Origin: an uncultured Bartonella sp.
GTDB taxonomy: Bacteria; Pseudomonadota; Alphaproteobacteria; Rhizobiales; Rhizobiaceae
Length of the DNA stretch: 64,000 nucleotides
Direction of reading: 5' to 3'
NCBI GenBank assembly: GCA_946478235.1
Contig: CAMLBF010000008.1
Span: 1-64,000, forward strand
Of the stretch, positions 9,471-19,741 are shown in pieces. Made by a program: the position numbers and the translations under genes. Position 1 is the first letter of the stretch. Each line of letters begins with the position of its first letter. The notes beneath the pieces are model-generated. The model made no database searches and had not been told where the DNA came from. It saw only the letters and a list, made by a program, of their open reading frames with translations.

Positions 9471-9504
9471 ATTAAGCTGATGCACTTATTATTAAGCTGA
9501 TGCA
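9471..9504. repeat. 20-bp direct repeat upstream of the small gene
   Basis: ATTAAGCTGATGCA occurs at 9471 and again at 9491, with CTTATT before each copy. It lies 30-65 bases upstream of the small gene at 9439, in its leader or promoter region. It may be a recent duplication or a repeated binding site. Confidence 0.8.
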
Positions 9505-9654
9505 TTGGGCGAATAATTCAAGATGCCTATGATTTTGCGCTTATATTCGATTTCACGTTTATTTTTCTATTTGATTAGCCAAAAGGAAAATTTAATGGTC
9601 ATCTCTCACTAAATTTTATTTTTGCAATGGCAGTGCAATCGGCTGTTTAGGCTC

Positions 9655-11256
9655 TTATGCACTCATATCAAATGCAGCCTTCAACAATGTCTTTGTGTAA
9701 TCTGTTTTAGGCGTTGAAAAAATCTCTTCTGCCGTGCCGTGTTCAACCATTTGCCCATTGCGCATAACAATAACTTCATTGGCAAGCGCTTTAACCACCT
9801 TTAAATCATGGCTAATAAACATATAGGCAAGGTTATGTTTTTGTTGCAGATTCCTTAAAAGCTCAACAACTTGAGCTTGAACACTCATATCCAATGCCGA
9901 GGTTGGCTCATCCAGCATAACAAAACGCGGATTCAACACCATGGCACGCGCAATGGCTATACGTTGGCGTTGTCCACCTGAAAATTCGTGCGGATAACGA
10001 TATCTTGTTTCAGGATCAAGATCGACCTCACGCAAAGCCTCAACAACTCTCGCGTCCCGTTCTTCATAACTCAGGCTTTTTTCATGTATCAAAAGCCCTT
10101 CTGCGATTATTTCTGCAACAGACATTCTTGGCGATAATGATCCAAATGGATCTTGAAAAACAACTTGAATGTGCCTGCGCAATGGACGCATCTGTTTAAA
10201 AGAAAAATGCTCGATATCCTGCCCATCAAAACGTATGCGCCCTTGAGATGAAATCATGCGCGTTAGTGCAAGCCCAAGGGTTGTTTTACCTGAACCGGAT
10301 TCGCCCACGACACCTAAAGTTTGTCCAGCACGCACTGTAACATCAATATCATTAACCGCTTTAATGTGATCGACAGTGCGGCGCAACAAGCCTTTTTTAA
10401 CCGGAAACCACACTTTTACCTTATCACCCTGCATCACAATGGGTGCATTGGCATCGGCTTTGGGTGGATTGCCTTTAGGTTCTGCGGCAAGAAGTTTTTT
10501 GGTATAGTCATGCTGCGGATTATTGAAAATATCGGCTGTTTTTCCGCATTCTACAATTTCGCCGCCGGTCATAACGCTGACCCTGTCAGCAATCTTTCTG
10601 ACAATGCCAAGATTATGCGTAATAAATAGCATGGACATTGCCCGTTCAGCTTTAAGCTTTTCCAAAAGCTCCAAAATCTGTGCTTGAACTGTAACATCCA
10701 AAGCGGTTGTTGGCTCATCTGCGATCAATAATTTTGGGTTATTGGCGAGTGCCATAGCAATCATCACACGTTGCCTTTGTCCTCCGGACAACTGGTGAGG
10801 AAAAGATGAAAGACGTTTTTCCGGCTCTCTAATGCCAACTTGCGTTAATAACTCAATAGTATGCTCTCTTGCATCCTTATCAGACATACCTTGGTGAATT
10901 TTCATAATCTCACCGACTTGGCGTTCAACCGTATGCAATGGATTAAGTGAGGTCATCGGCTCTTGAAAAATCATGGCAATGTCTTTGCCGCGAACTTTGC
11001 GTAAACCGTTCTCATCAAGCTTCATGAGATCTTTATTATCAAATAAAATTTCACCTGAAGGGTGACTTGCCATCGGATAAGATAGCAATTTGAGAATTGA
11101 TAATGCCGTGACAGATTTACCAGAGCCAGACTCGCCGACCAGTGCCAATGTTTCACCAACGCCTATATCGAATGAAATATGCTTTACAGCCAATGTTTCT
11201 TTACCATCTTGGCGAAACATAACCGAAAGATCGCGAACATTTAGTAGAGAACTCAT
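9655..11256 (-). CDS. yejF: Peptide/microcin C-type ABC transporter ATPase YejF
   Basis: YejF energises the YejABEF importer, which takes up oligopeptides and, in E. coli, microcin C. It is a fusion of two ABC domains in 533 residues. The first has [13 protein letters not shown] near residue 39 and LSGGQRQRV; the second has [12 protein letters not shown] near residue 317 and [15 protein letters not shown]. Both Walker B motifs are intact ([24 protein letters not shown]). It is the last gene of yejA-B-E-F and overlaps yejE by four bases. Confidence 0.94.
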   Translation of the reverse strand: MSSLLNVRDLSVMFRQDGKETLAVKHISFDIGVGETLALVGESGSGKSVTALSILKLLSYPMASHPSGEILFDNKDLMKLDENGLRKVRGKDIAMIFQEPMTSLNPLHTVERQVGEIMKIHQGMSDKDAREHTIELLTQVGIREPEKRLSSFPHQLSGGQRQRVMIAMALANNPKLLIADEPTTALDVTVQAQILELLEKLKAERAMSMLFITHNLGIVRKIADRVSVMTGGEIVECGKTADIFNNPQHDYTKKLLAAEPKGNPPKADANAPIVMQGDKVKVWFPVKKGLLRRTVDHIKAVNDIDVTVRAGQTLGVVGESGSGKTTLGLALTRMISSQGRIRFDGQDIEHFSFKQMRPLRRHIQVVFQDPFGSLSPRMSVAEIIAEGLLIHEKSLSYEERDARVVEALREVDLDPETRYRYPHEFSGGQRQRIAIARAMVLNPRFVMLDEPTSALDMSVQAQVVELLRNLQQKHNLAYMFISHDLKVVKALANEVIVMRNGQMVEHGTAEEIFSTPKTDYTKTLLKAAFDMSA

Positions 11257-12398
11257 TGGAATGTCTTCCTTGGGTCAAAGGCATCACGCGCGGCTTCACC
11301 AATAAAAGCAAGTAAAGACAACATCACAGCGATTGCAACAAATCCTGTGATACCAATCCATGGTGCGTTAAGATTGGTTGCAGCTTGCCGCATCAACTCG
11401 CCTAAAGAAGCGGATCCTGGAGGTAATCCGAAACCAAGATAATCCAATGCTGTCAATGTTGATATGCCAGCCGTTAGCAAAAATGGCAGATATGTCAAAG
11501 CGGCGACCATAGCGTTTGGCAATAAATGGCGCATCATGATTGTTGTATTAGACACGCCCAAAGCCCGCGCTGCATTGACATATTCAAAATTACGCGCACG
11601 CAAAAATTCGGCACGAACAACGCCAACCAGCGAAACCCATTGAAATAACAGCATGATACCAAGCAGAACCCAAAACCCCTGCGCTAGAACGGCTGCCATA
11701 ATAATAATAAGATAAAGTGCTGGAACTGATGACCATATTTCGATGAAGCGTTGAAAAATAAGATCAACCCACCCCCCGAAATATCCCTGCACGGCACCTG
11801 CAGCTATGCCGATAATGGAAGACACTGCCGTCAAAATCACCGTAAATAAAATAGAAACCCGAAACCCGTAGAGAACACGTGCGAAAACGTCTCTGGTTTG
11901 GTCATCGGTGCCTAGCCAATTCCAATTGCCAATTGTGCATTCGGGGTCATTAACGCCTTGAGGATAATTTTTGCAGCGTTCCTCTTTGCTCTGCAACCAG
12001 AATGGCGGCGCGAGTGCTACCGGTTTATTTCCCACCGTCGTATCATATGAATAATGGACAGGCGGCCATATTGCCCAGCCATGCTGTTCTATTTCCTTTT
12101 TGATATAATCTTCACGAAAGTCCACCGTAGCCAAGACACCACCGAACTTTGCATCGGGATAATCAAATAAAACAGGAAATAATAACTCGCCTTTATAGGA
12201 GGCAATAATTGGGCGGTCATTTGCAATAAAATTAGCACTGAATGAGAAAAGGCAAAGAATGAGAAAGAGCCATAAAGACCACCAACCACGCCTATTTTTT
12301 TTGAAATTATTCCACCGACGTTGATTAAGCGGGGATAAAAATGGCCGTTTCGTAGGCTTGTTCGCAATGGCTTTATCTTGAGCGAGTGCGTTCATCAT
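11253..12398 (-). CDS. yejE: Peptide/microcin C-type ABC transporter permease YejE
   Basis: YejE is one of two inner-membrane permeases of the Yej importer. An N-terminal membrane segment near residues 40-58 is followed by a large periplasmic loop and then a transport domain from about residue 175 with the coupling motif [21 protein letters not shown]. This long loop after the first segment is characteristic of YejE and related DppC-type permeases. It overlaps yejB and yejF by four bases each, suggesting coupled translation. Confidence 0.94.
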   Translation of the reverse strand: MMNALAQDKAIANKPTKRPFLSPLNQRRWNNFKKNRRGWWSLWLFLILCLFSFSANFIANDRPIIASYKGELLFPVLFDYPDAKFGGVLATVDFREDYIKKEIEQHGWAIWPPVHYSYDTTVGNKPVALAPPFWLQSKEERCKNYPQGVNDPECTIGNWNWLGTDDQTRDVFARVLYGFRVSILFTVILTAVSSIIGIAAGAVQGYFGGWVDLIFQRFIEIWSSVPALYLIIIMAAVLAQGFWVLLGIMLLFQWVSLVGVVRAEFLRARNFEYVNAARALGVSNTTIMMRHLLPNAMVAALTYLPFLLTAGISTLTALDYLGFGLPPGSASLGELMRQAATNLNAPWIGITGFVAIAVMLSLLAFIGEAARDAFDPRKTFQ

Positions 12399-13501
12399 AC
12401 ATCCCTCTTCTCAAAGTCAATGCGCGGATCAACAAGCATATAGGTAAGATCGGAAATCAAACTAACGACCAGACCAATCAGAGAAAAAATATAGAGCGAG
12501 CCAAAAACCACCGGATAATCTCTATTTACAATCGACGTATAGCTTAATAGCCCCATGCCATTTAAGGAATACAACATTTCTATCAACAGTGAGCCTGTAA
12601 AGAATGATGCAATGAAAGCCGATGGAAAGCCAGCGATTACAACTAGCATGGCGTTGCGGAAAACATGGCCATAAAGCACAGACCGTTCACTTAAACCTTT
12701 GGCACGCGCGGTCACCACATATTGCTTACGTATTTCTTCCAAAAAACAATTTTTAGTCAATAAAGTGGTTGTTGCAAAAGCCGAGATAACCATTGCGGTT
12801 AATGGCAAAATCAAATGGTGGAAGTAATCAAGGATTTTACCGCCAAGCGACAAATCGGCAAAATTTTCCGACGTTAGATGGCTTAATGGAAACCAATCAA
12901 AAAACGAGCCGCCGGCAAACAGCACCATTAGCAAGATACCAAACAGAAAACTGGGAATGGCATAACCGATAATTATTACCGCACTTGTCCAAACATCAAA
13001 TTTGGATCCATCTTTCACCGCTTTACGTATACCAAGAGGAATGGAAATCGCATAAGAAATCAGAAGCTGCCAAAGCCCCAGTGAGATGGAAACAGGTAAA
13101 GCACTTTTTATCAGATCAACAACGGACCGTCCTTGTGTATAAGAATCGCCAAAGTCAAAGCGGATATAGTTCCACAGCATCGTGAAATACCGTTCAACTG
13201 GTGGCTTATCAAAACCAAACTGTTTTTCCAGTTTTGCAATAAATTCAGGATCAAGACCGCGCGCACCGCGATATTTCGCACTTGCGTCACTGCCTTGTAA
13301 GGTCACTTCTGATGAAAGACCAAGATCACCACCGCCGCCAGCTACCCGCCCCATAGCATCGCCACCTGTGCCTTGTAATTGGGCAATAATATTTTCAATC
13401 GGTCCACCCGGGGTGAATTGCACAATGACAAATGTCACGGTCAATATTCCGATTAGGGTTGGGATAATCAGCAACAGACGCCGCAATATATAGCCCGCCA
13501 T
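12395..13501 (-). CDS. yejB: Peptide/microcin C-type ABC transporter permease YejB
   Basis: YejB pairs with YejE in the inner membrane. It begins with [20 protein letters not shown], the usual first segment of DppB-type permeases. It has the enlarged Gly-rich periplasmic region at residues 40-90 seen in YejB, and the coupling loop [22 protein letters not shown]. The 368 residues fit the family. It lies 105 bp after yejA. Confidence 0.94.
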   Translation of the reverse strand: MAGYILRRLLLIIPTLIGILTVTFVIVQFTPGGPIENIIAQLQGTGGDAMGRVAGGGGDLGLSSEVTLQGSDASAKYRGARGLDPEFIAKLEKQFGFDKPPVERYFTMLWNYIRFDFGDSYTQGRSVVDLIKSALPVSISLGLWQLLISYAISIPLGIRKAVKDGSKFDVWTSAVIIIGYAIPSFLFGILLMVLFAGGSFFDWFPLSHLTSENFADLSLGGKILDYFHHLILPLTAMVISAFATTTLLTKNCFLEEIRKQYVVTARAKGLSERSVLYGHVFRNAMLVVIAGFPSAFIASFFTGSLLIEMLYSLNGMGLLSYTSIVNRDYPVVFGSLYIFSLIGLVVSLISDLTYMLVDPRIDFEKRDV

Positions 13502-13606
13502 ATGTTTCTTTCACCTTTTTGACAAAAACACATACGAATCAAATACTCATATGCCCACTTGATAGTATTTATCTTGGCGCCTTTATAGTAAACAAATTAC
13601 AAATAT

Positions 13607-15451
13607 CTAATTGGCGGCAGGTAACGCTCTCTTATCAGGTTTAATTGACCAAGAATAAATATCGATACCGGTGGCTTCTGGTTGCGGTTCAGGAATGTCA
13701 AACTTATTCCAATAGGCAATATTGATATGATCGGCATACCATTGTGGAATAACATAGTAATTCCACAATAACACACGATCGAGCGCACGTGTTGCGGCAA
13801 CAAGTTCATCACGGTCTTTCGCATAGATGATGCGATTAATGAGGATATCAACAGCGGGATTTTTAATTCCTGCCAAATTGAAACTGCCGGCTTTATCGGC
13901 TGATGCGCTGCCCCATAATTCCAATTGTTCGTTACCTGGTGAATCGCTTTGTGCGATTGCATTTACGATAAGATCAAAATCAAAATTGGCTTGGCGGTTT
14001 TGATATTGCGAGGCATCAACCACACGCATCGTTGCATCAATTCCCAAGCGTTGCAGATTGGAAATAAAAGGTGCAGTTGCCCGTTCAAAAGCCATATCAC
14101 TCAGCATAACTTCCAGAGTAAACACATGACCATTCTTGTCGACCAGTTTGTTGTTTTTCAAATGCCAACCAGCATCATTCAGCAACTGCATTGCCTGTGT
14201 TAAATAGATACGTGAAGCGTTCGGTTTATCATAAACAGGGTTGGAATATGGTGTTGTGAATACCTCTTCAGGAACCTTATCCTTTACCGTTTGTAAAATT
14301 TCTAGTTCTTGTCCTTGAGGCAAACCTGTGGCTGCAAGATCTAACCCAGCAAAATAACTGGAAATGCGATGATAATCGTTGAAAAAAAGTGATTTATTCA
14401 ATGACTCAAAATCAAATGCCAAATTCAATGCCTTACGAACACGGACATCAGCAAATTGCGGGCGACGCGTATTAATAAACAGCCCTTGCATGCGCCCCAT
14501 TCCATGAAAAACAAAGCTGCGACGAATAACATCACCCTTTTTTACAGCCGGAAAATTATAATTTTCATGCCAGCGCTGAATGCGATTTTCTATAGTGAAG
14601 TCAATAATATTACCCTTTTTGAATGCTTCCCATTCAGCATTTGGATCCATGAAATAGCTGTAGTGTTCGCTATCGAAGTTAAACCGACCACGATTAACCG
14701 GAAGGTCTGCCGCCCAGTAATTTTTAACACGTTTCCAAGTGATTGATTTACCAGTTATAAAGCTTTCAACCTCATATGGTCCCGACCCCAAAGGTACTTC
14801 AAGCGTTGGTGCCGTTATATCCCTTTTTTTCCCATTGGCATCGGTCCCCTCCCACCAATGCTTTGGCAAAACCGGCATCTGGCCCATAATATAAGGCAAT
14901 TCGCGATTGCCTGGATTTTTAAACGTAAATTTTACTTCACGCTCTGCTGTCTTTTCTGCTTTTTCTACCGAGTGATAATAATTATTAAAAAATGGCGAAT
15001 TGGCTGTCAGTGCATGAAAGCTCCAAATCACATCATCAACCGTAATCGGTTGCCCATCGTGCCACACAGCATTTTTGTTCAATCGGAATTTCACCCATGA
15101 ATAGTCGTCCGGATACATGGCTGCTTCCGCAATAAGTGGGTAGTTGACAGACGGTTCTTCCATGGAAGGTACCATCAATGTGTCATATTGCTCTCCACCA
15201 CTGCGTGGTGAAAACCCTGCAGCCGGCGTTCCCTTCACGATATAGGGGTTAAAACTATTAAATGTGCCATTTCGGCTGTCATTGAATTGTCCGCCCTTTG
15301 GCGCATTGAGATTGACATAATCATAATGCGAAAAATCAGCGCCGTATTTTGGTTCAACCCCCAATGACAAAGCGTAACGCCATTGTGGTTGTGCATATGC
15401 TATACTTGTAAATGCAAGAAACAGATAAAGAGCAAACCTAATTTTCATCAC
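13607..15451 (-). CDS. yejA: Peptide/microcin C-type extracellular solute-binding protein YejA
   Basis: YejA is the periplasmic substrate-binding protein of the Yej system (SBP_bac_5 family). A signal peptide ends near AYA at about residue 20. Family features include LNAPKGGQFNDSRNGTFNSFNPY and the segment AVWHDGQPITVDDVIWSFHAL. At 614 residues it has the expected size. It is the first gene of the operon and lies 55 bp after cycM on the same strand, so read-through from cycM is possible. Confidence 0.93.
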   Translation of the reverse strand: MMKIRFALYLFLAFTSIAYAQPQWRYALSLGVEPKYGADFSHYDYVNLNAPKGGQFNDSRNGTFNSFNPYIVKGTPAAGFSPRSGGEQYDTLMVPSMEEPSVNYPLIAEAAMYPDDYSWVKFRLNKNAVWHDGQPITVDDVIWSFHALTANSPFFNNYYHSVEKAEKTAEREVKFTFKNPGNRELPYIMGQMPVLPKHWWEGTDANGKKRDITAPTLEVPLGSGPYEVESFITGKSITWKRVKNYWAADLPVNRGRFNFDSEHYSYFMDPNAEWEAFKKGNIIDFTIENRIQRWHENYNFPAVKKGDVIRRSFVFHGMGRMQGLFINTRRPQFADVRVRKALNLAFDFESLNKSLFFNDYHRISSYFAGLDLAATGLPQGQELEILQTVKDKVPEEVFTTPYSNPVYDKPNASRIYLTQAMQLLNDAGWHLKNNKLVDKNGHVFTLEVMLSDMAFERATAPFISNLQRLGIDATMRVVDASQYQNRQANFDFDLIVNAIAQSDSPGNEQLELWGSASADKAGSFNLAGIKNPAVDILINRIIYAKDRDELVAATRALDRVLLWNYYVIPQWYADHINIAYWNKFDIPEPQPEATGIDIYSWSIKPDKRALPAAN

Positions 15452-15506
15452 AAGCCTATTAAAATATGTGAACTGAAATATTTATTACCTTATAGATTAT
15501 AAATGA

Positions 15507-16055
15507 TTACTTTGTATCGTCTTGCGGCAAATCCAAAGGTTTATCAGATAGACTGCGTAAATACAAAATCAGATCAGCCCTATCCTGATCATTTTTTACG
15601 CCGCCAAATGACATAGCGGTGCCTGGCACCATTTTTTGTGGTGCGGACAAATAAATATCCAAATTGGCAAAGTCCCAAACCTTACCTGTCATAGCCCGCA
15701 TAGCGCGCGAATAGGTAAAATCGTGAATTGATGCAAGGGGGCGCCCTAAAACATCCCACAAAGGTGGGCCAACTCGGGCAGGACCATTTTTGACCGGTGT
15801 ATGACATAAAGCACATTGACCAAAAACTTTTTGACCATTTTGTATATTGCCTTGCGACAGACGTTTTTGCAAAGAGTTAGCCTGCTTAACCTCTGTTTTT
15901 TTAGCCAAAACGGGCGCATCGCCTGCAATGTCATAGGCATTTTTTTCAGGCGCCGGATTGCTATACAAAAAATCACCGGCATATTTTATGCCGAGTATAA
16001 TAATCAGCCAGCCAATAGAAATACATATAAGGTTGTTGACGGTCGATACTTTCAT
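15507..16055 (-). CDS. cycM: Membrane-anchored c-type cytochrome (CycM-like)
   Basis: This is an electron carrier held in the cytoplasmic membrane by an uncleaved N-terminal helix (residues 8-27), with a periplasmic class I cytochrome c domain. The haem site is CALCH at residues 81-85, and the likely axial Met is in PGTAMSFGG near residue 147. Proteins of this type (CycM, cytochrome c552) pass electrons from the bc1 complex to an aa3-type oxidase in rhizobia. It is divergent from kdsB, a common rhizobial arrangement. Confidence 0.88.
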   Translation of the reverse strand: MKVSTVNNLICISIGWLIIILGIKYAGDFLYSNPAPEKNAYDIAGDAPVLAKKTEVKQANSLQKRLSQGNIQNGQKVFGQCALCHTPVKNGPARVGPPLWDVLGRPLASIHDFTYSRAMRAMTGKVWDFANLDIYLSAPQKMVPGTAMSFGGVKNDQDRADLILYLRSLSDKPLDLPQDDTK

Positions 16056-16165
16056 TAAGAACTCAGCCGTTAAATTTTTTCATCATAATTTTGAAATTTA
16101 TGTCTTTTGCATGATAGAAGCAACATTTATAAATTTACTCATTAAAACCAAGCTGGACAAGTATT

Positions 16166-16915
16166 ATGCCTATTGCAGCCTTTAAAACACTTATTCTCAT
16201 ACCGGCACGGATGTCTTCAACAAGACTACCCGGCAAACCTTTGGCTAACATTGCTGGAAAACCGATGATTGTCCATGTTGCCGAACGGGCAAAACAGGCA
16301 AATCTTGGACGCGTTGTTGTTGCAACAGACCATGAAGATGTCGCATCGGCTGTCACCTCCCATGGGCTTGAAGCAATTATGACACGCAACGATCATCAAT
16401 CTGGATCGGATCGCATTTATGAGGCACTGCAACATATCGACCCAGCTGGTGAATTTGATGTTATTGTTAATGTTCAAGGTGACTTGCCAACCATTGCACC
16501 GCATGAAATTGCCGCAGCGCTCTTACCTCTGGAAAATAAAAAGGTTGATATATCAACATTGGGTGCAGAAATATTGGTTGAAGCGGAAAAGCATAATCCG
16601 AATGTTGTCAAAATTGTCGGCTCACCGATTACACCTACACGGCTTCGGGCATTATATTTTACCCGTGCAACAGCCCCCCATGGCAATGGTCCACTCTATC
16701 ACCATATTGGTCTTTATGCTTATCGGCGCGCAGCTCTTGAGCGTTTTGTTGCATTACCACCTTCTGTTTTGGAAAAACGGGAAAGTCTTGAACAATTAAG
16801 GGCTCTTGAAGACGGCATGAGAATTGATGCAGAAATTATCAAAACTGTACCTCTTGGTGTTGATACACAAGAAGATCTTGACCATGCACGCCAGATGATT
16901 GAAGCGGGAAAATGA
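16166..16915 (+). CDS. kdsB: 3-deoxy-manno-octulosonate cytidylyltransferase
   Basis: KdsB activates Kdo with CTP to make CMP-Kdo for the inner core of lipopolysaccharide. The nucleotide-binding start [16 protein letters not shown] lies at residues 10-25, VATDHEDV near residue 55, and the metal-binding NVQGDLP near residue 100. The 249 residues fit the family. The gene is the first of a kdsB-pheA pair that overlap by four bases. The ribosome binding site is weak. Confidence 0.95.
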   Translation: MPIAAFKTLILIPARMSSTRLPGKPLANIAGKPMIVHVAERAKQANLGRVVVATDHEDVASAVTSHGLEAIMTRNDHQSGSDRIYEALQHIDPAGEFDVIVNVQGDLPTIAPHEIAAALLPLENKKVDISTLGAEILVEAEKHNPNVVKIVGSPITPTRLRALYFTRATAPHGNGPLYHHIGLYAYRRAALERFVALPPSVLEKRESLEQLRALEDGMRIDAEIIKTVPLGVDTQEDLDHARQMIEAGK

Positions 16916-17772
16916 TGAGGACAAATAAAATATCATTTCAAGGTGACTTCGGTGCTAATTCCGATACGGCATGTAGAAAAATGTTTCCACATATGGATCC
17001 CCTCCCATGCACGACATTTGAAGATGCGTTGAATGCTGTTGAAACTGGTGAAGCAGATCTCGGGATGATCCCGATTGAAAATACTTTGGCAGGTCGCGTT
17101 GCAGATATTCACCATCTATTACCGCAGACACAGCTTTTTATCGTCGGCGAATATTTTTTGCCGATTCATTTCCAGTTAATGGTTCTTCCCGGTGTAAAAA
17201 AACAGGAAATCAAGACTGTTCACAGCCATATCCATGCGCTTGGGCAATGCCGAAAAATCATTCGCAATAATGGCTGGAAGGCCGTTGTAGCTTCAGACAC
17301 TGCGGGTGCAGCCAAATTTATTAAACAAATGGGTGATCGCAGTCAGGCTGCATTGGCCCCGAAACTTGCTGCCGAACTTTATGGACTGGACATCATTGAA
17401 AGCGACGTTGAAGATGACATTAACAATGTCACACGATTTGTCGTAGTTTCCAGAGAAGATGTGCGAGCAGTCAGAAAAAACAAGGATGATAAAATCGTTA
17501 CAAGTTTTCTTTTCAGTGTAAGAAACGTACCTGCCGCACTTTATAAGGCCATGGGTGGTTTTGCGACAAATGGCGTCAATATGACAAAACTTGAAAGTTA
17601 CCAAATCGATGGTTCTTTCAGCGCTACCCAGTTTTTTGCTGATATTGAAGGCCATCCTGATGATGCAATGGTGCGTCTTGCATTAGAGGAACTCGCGTTT
17701 TTCTCAAAAAAAATCAGAATTGTGGGCGTTTATCCAGCAAGTCCGGAACGTAATTCAAAATTCTATCGTTAA
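16912..17772 (+). CDS. pheA: Prephenate dehydratase
   Basis: PheA converts prephenate to phenylpyruvate in phenylalanine synthesis. It is the monofunctional form without a chorismate mutase domain. The catalytic domain starts with [14 protein letters not shown] and contains [10 protein letters not shown] near residue 55. A regulatory ACT domain begins near residue 195, with the LESYQ segment in place of the ESRP motif known from other families. The start ATG overlaps the kdsB stop. It ends near a 14-bp inverted repeat. Confidence 0.94.
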   Translation: MMRTNKISFQGDFGANSDTACRKMFPHMDPLPCTTFEDALNAVETGEADLGMIPIENTLAGRVADIHHLLPQTQLFIVGEYFLPIHFQLMVLPGVKKQEIKTVHSHIHALGQCRKIIRNNGWKAVVASDTAGAAKFIKQMGDRSQAALAPKLAAELYGLDIIESDVEDDINNVTRFVVVSREDVRAVRKNKDDKIVTSFLFSVRNVPAALYKAMGGFATNGVNMTKLESYQIDGSFSATQFFADIEGHPDDAMVRLALEELAFFSKKIRIVGVYPASPERNSKFYR

Positions 17773-17792
17773 AATTATCCGATGTGTTTGCG

Positions 17793-17827
17793 ACTAACAT
17801 CAAATGACCAATCCATTTGGTGTTAGT
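17793..17827. repeat. 14-bp inverted repeat after pheA
   Basis: ACTAACATCAAATG and CATTTGGTGTTAGT pair over 14 positions (one G-T) around a seven-base loop. It begins 20 bases after the pheA stop. There is no T-run after it, so it is more likely an RNA-stabilising hairpin or an interspersed palindromic element than a plain terminator. Confidence 0.8.
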
Positions 17828-18023
17828 AACACAGTGTCGATAAAATCAATTATCGGTATGACGCATAGTGGTTATTTGTCATTATTGCTTAATAAAAAAC
17901 AATATTCATCGCATTGTTTCTGTATCAATGCGCAAAACTTACCCGCCGCAAAATTGAATATTCTATTTTAAAAATTGAAGACTGGATTTTCTGTCAACTA
18001 TTGTACTTAGTGATAAGTAATGA

Positions 18024-18050
18024 GGTAGCCTAATCGCTACCCCATTTTTT
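18024..18050 (+). terminator. Possible terminator between convergent pheA and nudC
   Basis: GGTAGC-ctaatc-GCTACC is followed by CCATTTTTT on the plus strand. It is 250 bp from the end of pheA and just beyond the nudC stop. It may serve pheA transcripts; the stem is short. Confidence 0.45.
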
Positions 18051-18061
18051 CAATCATTTTT

Positions 18062-18976
18062 TCAATCAACAAACTTTTTTTCAAACCATTGTGTAATGAG
18101 ATGATGCGCAATAGCGCCTTTAGGGGGCAAATGGAGCCCCTCAGGGTGGCAACCATTCATCATGAGCGTTATTTCATCACGGTCAAACCAGCGCCCATCT
18201 TCCATCTCGTCATAATCAATAGAAATTTTATCGTCTAAAGCCTCTGCATGGCAACCTAACATCAAGGAATGTGGAAATGGCCATGGCTGAGAAGCAAGAT
18301 ATGTCACTTTCCCGATAGAAACTCCCATTTCTTCATGACTTTCACGCCGAACAGCCATTTCCAGCGTTTCACCTTGCTCTATAAAGCCAGCAAGGCATGA
18401 ATAGCGTCCTTTTTCAAAACTCGGTGTGCGTGCAAGAAGACATTTATCGCCATAATGAACAAGCATAATCGCAACAGGATCCGTTCTTGGAAAATGTTCG
18501 GTACCACAAGCGGTGCAAATGCGCTTTGCGCCACCTGAGGCCATATGGCTAGGCTGTCCACAGCGGGAGCAAAACCGGTTATTACGGTGCCACATCAGAA
18601 GAGAATATCCTTGTGACAAAGCCCCAGACTGATTTTGATTGAATATTCCTCGGCTATAAGCTTCTCGTAAGCCTATTTGTTGAAAAGGCTTTGGTGGTTC
18701 ACCTGAAAACTCTTCGACGGGAAGTGCAATAACGGGATTTCCTCCCTCCCAGCCCAAAAGGCATGCCTCTTCCCATTGCGGCTCAAACAGGTCAAGCGCG
18801 TCTGTGTCCAAATAGAGATCAGCACCTTCCTTCAAATTCCGATAAATGATGGAAAACCCGTTTAGAACAATAAACCGTGGATGGTGTTTACGCTGCTCTG
18901 TAACGATATTTTCCGTACGTTTTTCCAGTTGGCGGTTTATCGGGTTTCCTATGAATGCAATTGCAGACGAAGTCAT
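18062..18976 (-). CDS. nudC: NAD(+) diphosphatase / Nudix hydrolase NudC
   Basis: NudC hydrolyses NAD(H) to NMN(H) and AMP and can remove NAD caps from RNA. Two domains are visible. An N-terminal NUDIX-like region is followed by a zinc ribbon with CSRCG near residue 130 and CTACG near residue 147. The Nudix box is GFIEQGETLEMAVRRESHEEMGV near residue 190. The segment ASQPWPFPHSLMLG is a NudC hallmark. The length of 304 residues is typical. It lies three bases after the HIT gene, so the two form an operon. Confidence 0.94.
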   Translation of the reverse strand: MTSSAIAFIGNPINRQLEKRTENIVTEQRKHHPRFIVLNGFSIIYRNLKEGADLYLDTDALDLFEPQWEEACLLGWEGGNPVIALPVEEFSGEPPKPFQQIGLREAYSRGIFNQNQSGALSQGYSLLMWHRNNRFCSRCGQPSHMASGGAKRICTACGTEHFPRTDPVAIMLVHYGDKCLLARTPSFEKGRYSCLAGFIEQGETLEMAVRRESHEEMGVSIGKVTYLASQPWPFPHSLMLGCHAEALDDKISIDYDEMEDGRWFDRDEITLMMNGCHPEGLHLPPKGAIAHHLITQWFEKKFVD

Positions 18977-18979
18977 GGT

Positions 18980-19405
18980 TCAATCCAATCTCAATTGTAA
19001 ACTATGGATAATTTTATGGGCTTGATCGTCAGTATAGGGTATTTTTTCACCAAAGCCCCAAACAGGCTGCGGCCAATTCGCATCGCCTTCATTACGGGCA
19101 ATAATATGCACATGTAACTGACGAACAACATTGCCTATAGCCGCAACATTGACCTTATAGCAGCCGGTAATTGCTTCCAATGCCACAGCAACCTCGCTTA
19201 TTTCTGCAAGCAGTGCCTGTTGATCATCAAAAACCAGATGGTGAATTTCTTCTGCCCCATCAATTCTTGGAACAAGAATTAACCATGGCCAACGAGAATC
19301 ATTCATCAAGCGGACATCGCAAAGTGCCAGTCCAACAACTGAAAAAGTGTCTTTTTCTAAACGTGAATCGAGTTTGAATTGTGGTTTCAATGTATTTATC
19401 TCCAT
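18980..19405 (-). CDS. HIT-family protein
   Basis: This is a small histidine-triad fold protein, a likely nucleotide hydrolase or transferase. The ORF track starts it at 19489, but that would run into the SRP RNA gene on the other strand. The start at 19405 (MEINTL) gives 141 residues, the usual size in rhizobia. The triad reads QLHVHII, so the first His of HxHxH is replaced by Gln, as in other rhizobial members I recall. It also contains NDSRWPWLILVPR. It is followed closely by nudC, but its substrate is unknown. Confidence 0.85.
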   Translation of the reverse strand: MEINTLKPQFKLDSRLEKDTFSVVGLALCDVRLMNDSRWPWLILVPRIDGAEEIHHLVFDDQQALLAEISEVAVALEAITGCYKVNVAAIGNVVRQLHVHIIARNEGDANWPQPVWGFGEKIPYTDDQAHKIIHSLQLRLD

Positions 19406-19456
19406 GTTTTTCGTTTCTCGACTTGCTTTTTCATCATAAATTGACGATATGAACGC

Positions 19457-19556
19457 TGGGAGGTTGGTGATGGACGAGCCACTCGCCAACCGGGTCAGGT
19501 CCGGAAGGAAGCAGCCCTAACGAGCTCCGGCACGGGTCATCGTGCCAGCCTCCCAC
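19457..19556 (+). ncRNA. ffs: Signal recognition particle RNA, small bacterial (4.5S) type
   Basis: The sequence contains the SRP RNA core GGTCAGGTCCGGAAGGAAGC with the conserved GGAA tetraloop, followed by AGCAGCCCTAACGAG. The outer ends TGGGAGG and CCTCCCA pair to close a long hairpin of about 100 bases. A short T-run follows. The RNA works with Ffh in delivering membrane proteins. It lies between the HIT gene and dnaX, as in other Rhizobiales. End positions are set from the closing stem. Confidence 0.95.
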
Positions 19557-19741
19557 TTTTAATGCCAATCAAATCTTATTCAGGTCACAATTTATTCATT
19601 GGACGAAACAAGCTATTGATAGCTGATAACTGTTAGTATGCATAAAATGTTTCATGACCCTATAGTATAATTATGTGTATTGGTTGACGTCGACAAAGTA
19701 CAAACTGGCATAGGTTATATATCGAAAGTTGGAATCAGCAC

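Noticed and set aside
19406-19489. Longer N-terminus of the HIT protein in the ORF track
   Set aside because: The extension overlaps the SRP RNA gene on the other strand; the start at 19405 gives the family length.
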